Shown: positions 1-5,482 of the stretch, in pieces | Layout: the number at the start of each line of letters is the position of its first letter | Position numbering within the stretch: position 1 is the stretch's first letter | Made by a program: the position numbers and the translations under genes | Origin: Planctomycetota bacterium | GTDB taxonomy: Bacteria; Planctomycetota; Planctomycetia; Pirellulales; Lacipirellulaceae | NCBI GenBank assembly: GCA_022614705.1 | Contig: JAKEIB010000114.1 | Location: 1 to 5,482, forward strand | Reading direction: 5' to 3' | Length of the DNA: 5,482 nucleotides | Notes under the pieces: model-generated | What the model was told of the DNA's origin: nothing | Databases searched by the model: none | What the model saw: the letters and a program-made list of their open reading frames with translations, nothing else

Positions 1-1530
<1,530 letters not shown>

Positions 1531-1546
1531 GAGTGGATTTGACGGA

Positions 1547-1592
1547 GCGGGATGCAGGGCAAGGCATGAGGCCAGATTCCCCTGCATCCCGC
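1547..1592. terminator. Perfect 13-bp inverted repeat between convergent genes, probable bidirectional terminator
   Basis: GCGGGATGCAGGG (1547-1559) is exactly complementary to CCCTGCATCCCGC (1580-1592), with a 20-nt loop. It starts 16 nt after the nrdJ stop and ends 34 nt before the stop of the convergent membrane-protein gene, where a shared terminator is expected. Neither side has a strong T-run (only CCTTTAGG on the right), so it is not a canonical intrinsic terminator. A 3'-end-protecting hairpin or a dispersed palindromic repeat is possible. The right arm runs into a heptamer duplication, GCATCCC followed by GCATCC (1584-1596). Confidence 0.6.
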
Positions 1593-1626
1593 ATCCTTTA
1601 GGAAATCCGAATATAGCAATCGCGAT

Positions 1627-2304
1627 TCAACCGGCGGTTGAGGACGACGCCGGCTTACCATTGGAGCCAGTTGCTCCGAGCGCCAACAGCAGCGCGCTCG
1701 CCGTCCAAAGGCCAAAGCCGGGGTAAAGGGCGCCGAGGTCACCCATCAACGCTATTGGAACGACGGAAGCGATCATGAAGCCAAACGACCCCCACGCCAA
1801 CCAGCGAGCAGCCCATGGTTGCCTGCGCCGATACCGGGCCAAATAAAAATAGATCCAGCCTAGGATTAACAATGTATTCGCCACCATGCCCAACAGGCAG
1901 GCAAATGGCAAACGCTCGTCGATTCGGAACCACTGCCCGGTCGTCTTGGGCGGATCGAAAAGATCAACCACGAATCCGAATCCGAATACATAACTTTGCA
2001 GCCATGTCAGTCCGCCGAACTCAATGCCATCTGCCAACCTCAATGCCGGAACCCCCATCGAAACGGCATACACGAGGATTGCTCCTCCGACCAACCCGCC
2101 CTGTGAAACGTTCCGCCGCCTAGTTATCACCCACGCGACTCCGACCGGTGCGAATGATACCCACGTCCATGGCGAAGCCAGCGCTCCGACTATTTTAGAT
2201 CCGCGGCTTAGCTCCACAACGGTGAGAGCGATCGAAACGACGAGCGTGAGCCTGAGTAGGTCGCGTACCGAAAACTGCCGCGCGTTGCGAATGACTTCGG
2301 ACAT
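1627..2304 (-). CDS. Planctomycete-type multi-pass membrane protein of unknown function
   Basis: This 225-residue protein is not one I can name. It opens with MSEVIRNARQ, then FSVRDLLRLTLVVSIALTVVE (11-31), resembling the F-S-L-R-D-L-L-W-L-T-L-V-V-A-L-A-L start that recurs in uncharacterised planctomycete membrane proteins. Hydrophobic stretches lie near residues 17-33, 43-61, 70-90, 100-116, 135-156, 166-187 and 190-211, suggesting about seven membrane segments. Basic clusters (TRRR 61-64, ARYRRR 156-161) are likely cytoplasmic. No catalytic motif is visible. The start at 2304 is preferred over an in-frame one at 2466 because the longer form would overlap the upstream gene by 146 bases and the membrane motif begins right after this Met. 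A GGAG lies only 2 nt upstream of the ATG, unusually close. The gap to the FGE-like gene is 16 nt, so co-transcription and translational coupling are likely. Confidence 0.75.
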   Translation of the reverse strand: MSEVIRNARQFSVRDLLRLTLVVSIALTVVELSRGSKIVGALASPWTWVSFAPVGVAWVITRRRNVSQGGLVGGAILVYAVSMGVPALRLADGIEFGGLTWLQSYVFGFGFVVDLFDPPKTTGQWFRIDERLPFACLLGMVANTLLILGWIYFYLARYRRRQPWAARWLAWGSFGFMIASVVPIALMGDLGALYPGFGLWTASALLLALGATGSNGKPASSSTAG

Positions 2305-2320
2305 TTCTCCGATAGGCGCG

Positions 2321-3304
2321 TTATTTGGCCTCTGTTTCGATCTCTTCGACGACACGGAATCCGTGACGCGCGGCTGACTTAACCGCATCGATCGGATGAA
2401 AGTGCATCCGAGTCCACGAACGTCCCTGATGAGTATCAAAAAGGATAGACCAGGGGCCATAGACATGGCGATGATAGTATCCCCTAACCACGCGATCGGT
2501 GGTGAGGTCTTCTAAATCCATTTCGGGGCTGCTTGCCTGTTCGGACGACTGGCTTGCGACATATTTGTTCGCGCACCACTCGCCGACGATGTAGGCCAGC
2601 AGGTCGTGGGCTCCCTCCGGCGTGGCGTTTACGGGATGTGATCCCACGGGCATCGTGGTCCAGGTAGGTTGATTATTCTTTATACGCTGAGCAAGCTCGT
2701 AGCTATTGTGTAGTTCGTCGGAATCGTATCGCTCGCCGTGTTTGGCCGTCGGCGCCTGGTTGCCCCACGGCCATCTCCTTAGTTCCTTTCCGCGAGCCGC
2801 CAATTCCCATTCAGCCTCGGTCGGCAGGCGATACTGCTTGCCTGTCTCCGCGCTGAGCCATTTGCAGAACAAGGCGGCTCCCTTCCAGGTGACTTGATTC
2901 GCCGGCGCTTTGGCCGCGCTGTCGCGCGGAACGTATTGGCCGTCGCCTGTCATCGTAATTGTCGAATACGAATATGAATCGTCCCGCGATAGGCCAATAT
3001 CATGATGAAAGTACAGTGATTCTCGATCGTGCTTCTTTGCTGTGGGGGAATTTAAAAAGAGGCACATCTGTTCCGCGGTAACGGGATACTTGCCGATTCG
3101 GAAATCTGCAACCGTCACTTCAAGCGGCGCCTCGTCGTCGTGGTACTTCGGATTCTTCTCATTCCGGATGGGCGTGCCCATCGTAAACGTGGCACCCTTG
3201 ATGAGAACCGTTTCCATTCGAAACGGGGGCTCATTGGCTGCTGCGCTACAACAAGCCGCAGCCAGAGCGTAGCCGACAAGCGACGAAACGGCGACTACTC
3301 GCAT
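2321..3304 (-). CDS. Secreted formylglycine-generating-enzyme (SUMF1/FGE-sulfatase) family protein, probably lacking FGE catalytic cysteines
   Basis: The 327-residue product starts with a signal peptide (MRVVAVSSLVGYALAAACCSAAA, residues 1-23; cleavage probably after AAA), so it acts outside the cytoplasm. The FGE fold shows in order: IKGATFTMG (35-43), DEAPLEVTVADFRIGKYPVT (57-76), ANQVTWKGAALFCKWL (135-150), YRLPTEAEWELAARG (158-172), WPWGN (178-182), PVGSHPVNATPEGAHDL (219-235), GEWC (241-244), RVVRG (271-275) and HGFRVV (314-319). The usual GNVxEW is altered to AYIVGEW, the usual RGGSW to RGYYH, and the C-terminal catalytic cysteine pair of true FGEs is absent. The family also includes binding and nonheme-iron members, so the reaction cannot be assigned. 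Two HxH pairs (H278/H280, H301/H303) are notable. No Shine-Dalgarno precedes the ATG; TATACT on the minus strand (3368-3373) is a possible -10 without a clear -35. It is the first gene of a probable two-gene operon with the membrane protein. Confidence 0.85.
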   Translation of the reverse strand: MRVVAVSSLVGYALAAACCSAAANEPPFRMETVLIKGATFTMGTPIRNEKNPKYHDDEAPLEVTVADFRIGKYPVTAEQMCLFLNSPTAKKHDRESLYFHHDIGLSRDDSYSYSTITMTGDGQYVPRDSAAKAPANQVTWKGAALFCKWLSAETGKQYRLPTEAEWELAARGKELRRWPWGNQAPTAKHGERYDSDELHNSYELAQRIKNNQPTWTTMPVGSHPVNATPEGAHDLLAYIVGEWCANKYVASQSSEQASSPEMDLEDLTTDRVVRGYYHRHVYGPWSILFDTHQGRSWTRMHFHPIDAVKSAARHGFRVVEEIETEAK

Positions 3305-3358
3305 TGTGCTGCGAACGATACAACGACTAAGTTTAGTTGCCTGCCAACAACCGCGCAG

Positions 3359-3412
3359 GAATGCCGTAGTATAGTCTTGTCGAGCGCCGGGCAGGTAGTC
3401 CACGGGCATCAT
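3359..3412 (-). pseudogene. N-terminal remnant of a ParE/RelE-type toxin
   Basis: Reading from an ATG at 3412, the first 18 codons give MMPVDYLPGARQDYTTAF. This matches the first strand and helix typical of ParE/RelE plasmid-stabilisation toxins (hydrophobic strand, then P-x-A-R-x-D). After about 3359 the resemblance stops and the frame runs on without a stop into the leader of the FGE-like gene, so roughly the last 75-80 codons of a normal toxin are gone. The ATG overlaps the TGA of the upstream antitoxin fragment in an ATGA junction, the standard coupling of TA pairs. Called from motif resemblance only. Confidence 0.6.
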
Positions 3413-3585
3413 TCGGCACCGTGTAATCGGCGCCGCGCGTCGGCCCGAATTTGTTCCCAAGAAATCGGCTGCACCAAGCCGGCGTCGAATTCAGCGGATC
3501 GGCTTTGAATCTCAGCTAGCCATTCGTCGCTCTCTGGCGTGTAAAGTAGCCTTGTTTTGACGCTTCGCGCCCTGCGTGGTAGCAT
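3409..3585 (-). pseudogene. C-terminal remnant of a short 'addiction module component' antitoxin (TIGR02574-like)
   Basis: The last 40 or so codons (about 3409-3528) encode DEWLAEIQSRSAEFDAG followed by LVQPISWEQIRADARRRL. This fits the conserved C-terminal half of the small addiction-module antitoxin family (W-x-x-E-I-x-x-R-x-x-E-x-D-x-G, then P-W-x-x-I-R-x-x). The N-terminal half, normally an A-L-x-L-P-x-x-E-R-x-x-L-A-E-x-L helix, cannot be found in any frame. The 18 residues between the nearest Met (3585) and the homologous part do not resemble the family, and the DNA beyond is the start of mntA on the other strand. The gene is therefore probably truncated at its 5' end. A functional shortened antitoxin is less likely because its toxin partner is also broken. 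Confidence 0.65.
3557..3585 (+). promoter_or_regulatory. Candidate sigma70-type promoter of mntA-hepT
   Basis: TTGACG (3557-3562) and TAGCAT (3580-3585) are separated by exactly 17 bases. The -35 matches consensus at 5 of 6 positions and the -10 at 4 of 6. Transcription would start about 6-7 bases after the -10, essentially at the mntA ATG (3592), predicting a leaderless or nearly leaderless mRNA. This agrees with the lack of any Shine-Dalgarno before that ATG. The promoter lies within the degraded antitoxin frame on the opposite strand. Confidence 0.45.
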
Positions 3586-3591
3586 TCCGGT

Positions 3592-3900
3592 ATGGAATCC
3601 TTCATTACCCAGCATCGTGACGAGATCGCGGAAATCTGCCGCCAATATCGGGTGCGCCGGCTCGAACTATTCGGCTCAGCGGTTGGTGACGGTTTCGATA
3701 CGCAGCGCAGCGATGTGGATTTTCTCGTCGAGTTCGAGCCGCTCGCCGACGGCGAGCACGCCGACGCGTATTTTGGCTTGCTGGAGTCGTTGGAATCGCT
3801 GCTTTCTCGCCCGGTCGATCTGGTAATGACGCGGGCGATTCGCAATCCGTATTTTCTCCAAGCAATCGAGCCAACGCGGACCATCTTGTATGCGGCTTGA
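3592..3900 (+). CDS. mntA: MntA-type minimal nucleotidyltransferase antitoxin
   Basis: This 102-residue MNT-domain protein belongs to the DNA polymerase beta nucleotidyltransferase superfamily. The active-site signature is clear: LFGSAVGDG (26-34) with G28-S29, then SDVDFLVEFEP (40-50) with metal-binding D41 and D43, and a third carboxylate in PVDLV (D76). In characterised MntA-HepT pairs, the MNT protein transfers AMP groups from ATP onto a tyrosine of the HEPN toxin and so neutralises it. The length is normal for the short members, and all three carboxylates are present, so it is probably active. Its last 11 bases overlap the start of hepT, indicating a coupled operon. The start at 3592 is set by the onset of homology, a position just after the candidate promoter, and the lack of an alternative Met nearby. 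Confidence 0.88.
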   Translation: MESFITQHRDEIAEICRQYRVRRLELFGSAVGDGFDTQRSDVDFLVEFEPLADGEHADAYFGLLESLESLLSRPVDLVMTRAIRNPYFLQAIEPTRTILYAA

Positions 3901-4231
3901 GGCGAAAAAGTGTTTGGAGGATGTTCGCCAGGCGGCCGAGCTGATCCTGCAATTCACGGCTAATAAGTCGTTCACCGATTACGACGCCGACGCGTTGTTG
4001 CGTAGCGGCGTCGAACGCCAATTCGAGATTATCGGCGAGGCGGTCAATCGCTTGTCGAAGGTCGATCCAGTGATCGTTGCGGCATTGCCCGATACCCCGA
4101 GGATCGTCGCCTTCCGCAACATCCTCATTCACGGGTACGACGTGGTTGATAACCACGTGGTATGGGACGTGATTCAATACAATCTTGTGCCGCTGCACGC
4201 TCAAGTCGTTTCACTGCTGATCGTAGGGTGA
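3890..4231 (+). CDS. hepT: HepT-type HEPN (DUF86) RNase toxin
   Basis: A 113-residue helical HEPN-domain protein and partner of the upstream MntA. The catalytic RX4HXY motif is intact as R76-N-I-L-I-H81-G-Y83. In the family the Arg and His form the RNase site of the HEPN dimer and the Tyr is the residue AMPylated by MntA. Other family features are the N-terminal helix LEAKKCLEDVRQAAELILQF (3-22) and VERQFEIIGEAVNRLSK (41-57) before the active site. The length is normal and no disruption is seen. It overlaps mntA by 11 bases, in the order antitoxin-toxin. It converges on the VOC pseudogene, whose stop lies 31 bases downstream. Confidence 0.88.
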   Translation: MRLEAKKCLEDVRQAAELILQFTANKSFTDYDADALLRSGVERQFEIIGEAVNRLSKVDPVIVAALPDTPRIVAFRNILIHGYDVVDNHVVWDVIQYNLVPLHAQVVSLLIVG

Positions 4232-4262
4232 CTCAATCCGGACGTAGCGTTTCGGCGATTGT

Positions 4263-4466
4263 TTACGTCGATTCGATCGCCTCCACAAACGTCAGCGCAT
4301 TCCCAAACGGATCGGCAATCGTCATCTCGCGCGTGCCCCACGGTTGTTCTTCGATGCCGGGGCGCGCGTACTTGTACTTCTTGGCCAACAGCTGCTGTTG
4401 AAACTCGTCCAGGCCGGCGGTTCAATCCGTAGCATCGATGACGCCGTGGAGCAGGTGCGCTACGGC
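4263..4466 (-). pseudogene. C-terminal fragment of a VOC/glyoxalase (bleomycin-resistance-like) protein, with internal stop
   Basis: The minus-strand frame ending at 4263 reads TAGLDEFQQQLLAKKYKYA (first residues), then RPGIEEQPWGTREMTIADP and FGNALTFVEAIEST. This is the characteristic C-terminus of VOC-fold glyoxalase/bleomycin-resistance proteins (W-G-x-R-E-x-x-x-x-D-P-F-G-N-x-L-x-F). Upstream in the same frame, AVAHLLHGVIDATD is followed by TGA (4422-4424), probably replacing a Trp codon (TGG). Another in-frame TGA lies at 4467-4469, and the N-terminal half is missing. The fragment sits between hepT and the PIN toxin gene. A 270-base open frame on the same strand covers this region but is a shadow with no family resemblance. 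Confidence 0.8.
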
Positions 4467-4485
4467 TCATGAAGTTGTTCCTCGT

Positions 4486-4914
4486 TTACCCGCCGCCTGT
4501 TTGAGCATCAATTAGCGCGACGGCCTCTCTGACGGTGACAATCAACACGCCGTTGACCGACTTCAGGCTGAGAAGGTGACTCTTGTCGCCGGTTACGACA
4601 TGGCTGGCGTTACCTGCAATCGCTGTCGCCAGGATCAGGTTGTCGCTGGAATCGGTTGAGGCATCCACCGGGGGCAAATCGGCGGCGAATTCGGCCAGTC
4701 GGCGAAGGTTGGCCACGAGCCGGGCAGCCTGTTCGGGGCGAAGATAGCGTTGAAGCTTGTCGTACGCCAACACGCGTTCGATTTCGTCGAGCTGTTCCGC
4801 CGAAGTTACGAGAGTGAATTCGTCGGCTTCCCAACTCTCGACGAGTTGATCCGGCAGACCGCCGGGATTGATGAGGGCCGACACAAACACGTTTGTGTCA
4901 AGCACCATTCGCAC
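4486..4914 (-). CDS. PIN-domain (VapC-like, COG1569-type) ribonuclease toxin
   Basis: A 142-residue PIN-domain protein, predicted to be a metal-dependent RNase toxin in the cytoplasm. The acidic tetrad is visible: D6 in VLDTNVFVSAL, E44 (or E46) in LDEIERVL, D91 in DSSDNLILATA and D110 in VVTGDKSHLL. The INPGG segment (15-19) and the D-N-x-I-L-A signature point to the PIN group annotated as 'putative TA system toxin component, PIN family' rather than classical short VapC. The likely start is GTG at 4914, with AGGA-type Shine-Dalgarno 9 nt upstream; ATG at 4908 is the alternative. The gene overlaps the antitoxin by 17 bases (11 for the ATG), supporting translational coupling. It looks intact. 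The VOC pseudogene begins about 20 bases after its stop. Confidence 0.88.
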   Translation of the reverse strand: MRMVLDTNVFVSALINPGGLPDQLVESWEADEFTLVTSAEQLDEIERVLAYDKLQRYLRPEQAARLVANLRRLAEFAADLPPVDASTDSSDNLILATAIAGNASHVVTGDKSHLLSLKSVNGVLIVTVREAVALIDAQTGGG

Positions 4915-5149
4915 GGGGTGTCATCCTTCTTTGGTCGGTGCGAACGGCCTCGACCGCTTCGTCGATGAGCCTGTCCAACTCATTGGCATCGACGCCGGCG
5001 TTTTGCCGCTTTACCTCGCGCACAGTCTCAAAGAATACTGCGCGCTGGAGCGTGCGATCAACGAACTGCGAGACATCGCCGTTCTCACCTCGTTCGGCGA
5101 GAAGCGCTTCTACGTCGCGCACAGTTTGGTCGGGAACTTCGATTTGCAT
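4898..5149 (-). CDS. Antitoxin of the PIN-toxin module (probable ribbon-helix-helix DNA-binding protein)
   Basis: The 83-residue product begins MQIEVPDQTVRDVEALLAER, a short strand followed by a helix, then GDVSQFVDRTLQRAVF (24-39). That pattern is compatible with a ribbon-helix-helix N-terminal DNA-binding domain. The acidic helical C-terminus (VDANELDRLIDEAVEAVRTDQRR, roughly 53-75) would wrap the toxin. I recognise it from size, layout and position rather than a diagnostic motif. The start at 5149 is chosen over an in-frame one at 5197 because AGGAG lies 8 nt upstream of it, the candidate -10 lies inside the longer version, and the beta-strand begins at this Met. It is first in the operon and overlaps the toxin gene. 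It probably represses its own promoter through the inverted repeat at 5191-5213. Confidence 0.8.
   Translation of the reverse strand: MQIEVPDQTVRDVEALLAERGENGDVSQFVDRTLQRAVFFETVREVKRQNAGVDANELDRLIDEAVEAVRTDQRRMTPRANGA
4924..4928 (-). promoter_or_regulatory. Ribosome binding site favouring the GTG start of the PIN toxin
   Basis: AAGGA on the minus strand lies 9 nt upstream of GTG (4914) but 15 nt upstream of the ATG at 4908. It therefore supports the GTG start. It lies within the antitoxin coding region, as expected for coupled translation. Confidence 0.5.
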
Positions 5150-5157
5150 GCGAGGAA

Positions 5158-5162
5158 CTCCT
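5158..5162 (-). promoter_or_regulatory. Shine-Dalgarno of the antitoxin gene
   Basis: AGGAG on the minus strand lies 8 nt upstream of ATG (5149). It fixes the antitoxin start at 5149 rather than the upstream in-frame candidate at 5197. Confidence 0.7.
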
Positions 5163-5168
5163 AGATCA

Positions 5169-5197
5169 AGGATATCATGACCGCCGGCAATCGTCAA
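5169..5197 (-). promoter_or_regulatory. Candidate sigma70-type promoter of the antitoxin/PIN-toxin operon
   Basis: On the minus strand, TTGACG (5197-5192) is followed after 17 bases by TATCCT (5174-5169). Transcription would begin near 5162, leaving a very short leader that carries the AGGAG site. The -35 hexamer and spacer length match those of the mntA candidate promoter. The -35 lies within the inverted repeat proposed as operator. Confidence 0.5.
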
Positions 5198-5213
5198 AAC
5201 GAGTCATTGACGA
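5191..5213. promoter_or_regulatory. Inverted repeat overlapping the -35, candidate autoregulatory operator
   Basis: TCGTCAA (5191-5197) is mirrored by TTGACGA (5207-5213) with a 9-base spacer. CGCCG (5182-5186) and CGGCG (5214-5218) extend the dyad imperfectly. It covers the -35 of the operon promoter, where a DNA-binding antitoxin or its toxin complex would block RNA polymerase. The role is inferred from position and symmetry. Confidence 0.4.
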
Positions 5214-5239
5214 CGGCGCGTAGTCCACTGGCTTCGTTC

Positions 5240-5255
5240 AGCACTCTTGAGCGCT
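5240..5255. repeat. Near-perfect short palindrome downstream of the second VOC fragment
   Basis: AGCACTC (5240-5246) and GAGCGCT (5249-5255) are complementary at 6 of 7 positions around a 2-base centre; the mismatch becomes a G-U wobble in minus-strand RNA. It lies about 20 bases past the VOC stop and 40 bases upstream of the TA promoter. It could be a weak terminator remnant or an additional protein-binding site; no T-run follows. Confidence 0.3.
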
Positions 5256-5275
5256 ACCACGCCGTCCAATCAGGA

Positions 5276-5458
5276 CTATTGTCGGATGCTCTCAACGCCA
5301 ACAAATGACAACCCGTTCCCAAACGGGTCTGTAATGGTAATCTCGCGACTGCCCCAGGGCGTTTTTTCGATGCCGGGGCGCGAGTATGGCCCATCGCAAT
5401 AAATCTGCAACATTGGCCTGGACAAGTACATAATATCATGGGACAAGGCGCGCGCCAT
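5276..5458 (-). pseudogene. Second C-terminal VOC/glyoxalase fragment
   Basis: The minus-strand frame ends with YSRPGIEKTPWGSREITI followed by TDPFGNGLSFVGVESIRQ, the C-terminal strand region of a VOC-fold glyoxalase/bleomycin-resistance protein. It matches the fragment at 4263-4466 at about 21 of 30 aligned residues and shares a 17-base identical stretch (TTCGATGCC then GGGGCGCG on the + strand, at 4350-4366 and 5366-5382). The first ~25 residues (from Met at 5458) do not look like the family. An in-frame TAG at 5471-5473 closes the frame, so only about a third of a normal ~120-residue protein is present. It is unlikely to continue intact beyond the right edge unless a frameshift is involved. 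The orientation is the same as the other fragment, with the PIN TA operon between them. Confidence 0.7.
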
Positions 5459-5482
5459 GAGCGTAGGCGCCTATTCGACGTG

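Noticed and set aside
2305..2466. Upstream in-frame start extending the membrane protein by 54 residues
   Set aside because: It would overlap the FGE-like gene by 146 bases, and the added residues show no family resemblance; the membrane motif begins just after the Met at 2304.
3305..3460. Upstream in-frame start for the FGE-like protein
   Set aside because: The added residues are explained by the ParE remnant and by antitoxin DNA; the signal peptide begins at the Met at 3304.
3605..4204. 199-codon minus-strand open frame opposite mntA-hepT
   Set aside because: It is antisense to two overlapping genes with intact catalytic motifs and has low-complexity Arg-rich stretches.
4254..4281. Hairpin GGCGAT/ATCGCC after hepT as a terminator
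   Set aside because: Only 6 pairs with a 16-base loop and no T-run; it also overlaps the end of the VOC pseudogene.
4201..4470. 89-codon minus-strand open frame over the VOC fragment
   Set aside because: The VOC motif is in a different minus-strand frame; this frame is Arg/Pro-rich without family features.
3409..5482. Integron cassette array (TA and VOC genes are common cassettes)
   Set aside because: Genes lie on both strands, several are truncated, and I found no convincing attC core sites or integrase.
5457..5482. Possible + strand gene starting ATG at 5457
   Set aside because: Only eight codons are visible, with no ribosome binding site and no recognisable motif.

Overview
The window looks like chromosomal DNA from a GC-rich bacterium, most probably a planctomycete (Pirellulales-like). 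The grounds are a class II (B12-dependent) ribonucleotide reductase with a long low-complexity linker before a C-terminal cysteine cluster, a membrane protein that opens with the F-S-V-R-D-L-L-R-L-T-L-V-V type of motif I associate with planctomycetes, a secreted formylglycine-generating-enzyme (FGE) family protein, and several starts without a clear Shine-Dalgarno. This placement is inference; there is no rRNA or other marker gene.

Layout: (1) 1-1530, + strand: the C-terminal 509 codons of NrdJ, cut by the left window edge. Its linker carries short heptamer-period repeats. A perfect 13-bp hairpin (1547-1592) separates it from a convergent minus-strand pair. (2) 3304-1627, minus strand: a probable two-gene operon, a secreted FGE-fold protein without recognisable catalytic cysteines followed 16 nt later by a protein with about seven hydrophobic segments. 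(3) 3359-3585, minus strand: a fossil type II toxin-antitoxin (TA) operon. It keeps the 3' part of a short 'addiction module component' antitoxin and the first ~18 codons of a ParE/RelE-type toxin, still joined by an ATGA overlap. (4) 3592-4231, + strand: an apparently intact mntA-hepT (nucleotidyltransferase/HEPN) TA module whose candidate promoter overlaps the truncated end of the fossil antitoxin and predicts a nearly leaderless transcript. (5) 4263-4466, minus strand: a C-terminal VOC/glyoxalase pseudogene with an in-frame stop. (6) 5149-4486, minus strand: an apparently intact antitoxin/PIN-toxin operon with a recognisable promoter, Shine-Dalgarno sites and a candidate operator. (7) 5458-5276, minus strand: a second, diverged C-terminal VOC/glyoxalase fragment in the same orientation as the first.

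The left 1.5 kb is core metabolism (deoxynucleotide synthesis). The right 2.1 kb is a mosaic of two live-looking TA modules, one TA fossil and two related VOC gene ends, which reads as an accessory hot spot rebuilt by repeated insertion and deletion. No transposase, integrase, tRNA, CRISPR array or integron site was seen, so the mechanism of mosaic formation is not visible here. I see no complete undescribed system. The most unusual items are the FGE-like pseudoenzyme operon and the nested TA/VOC debris.
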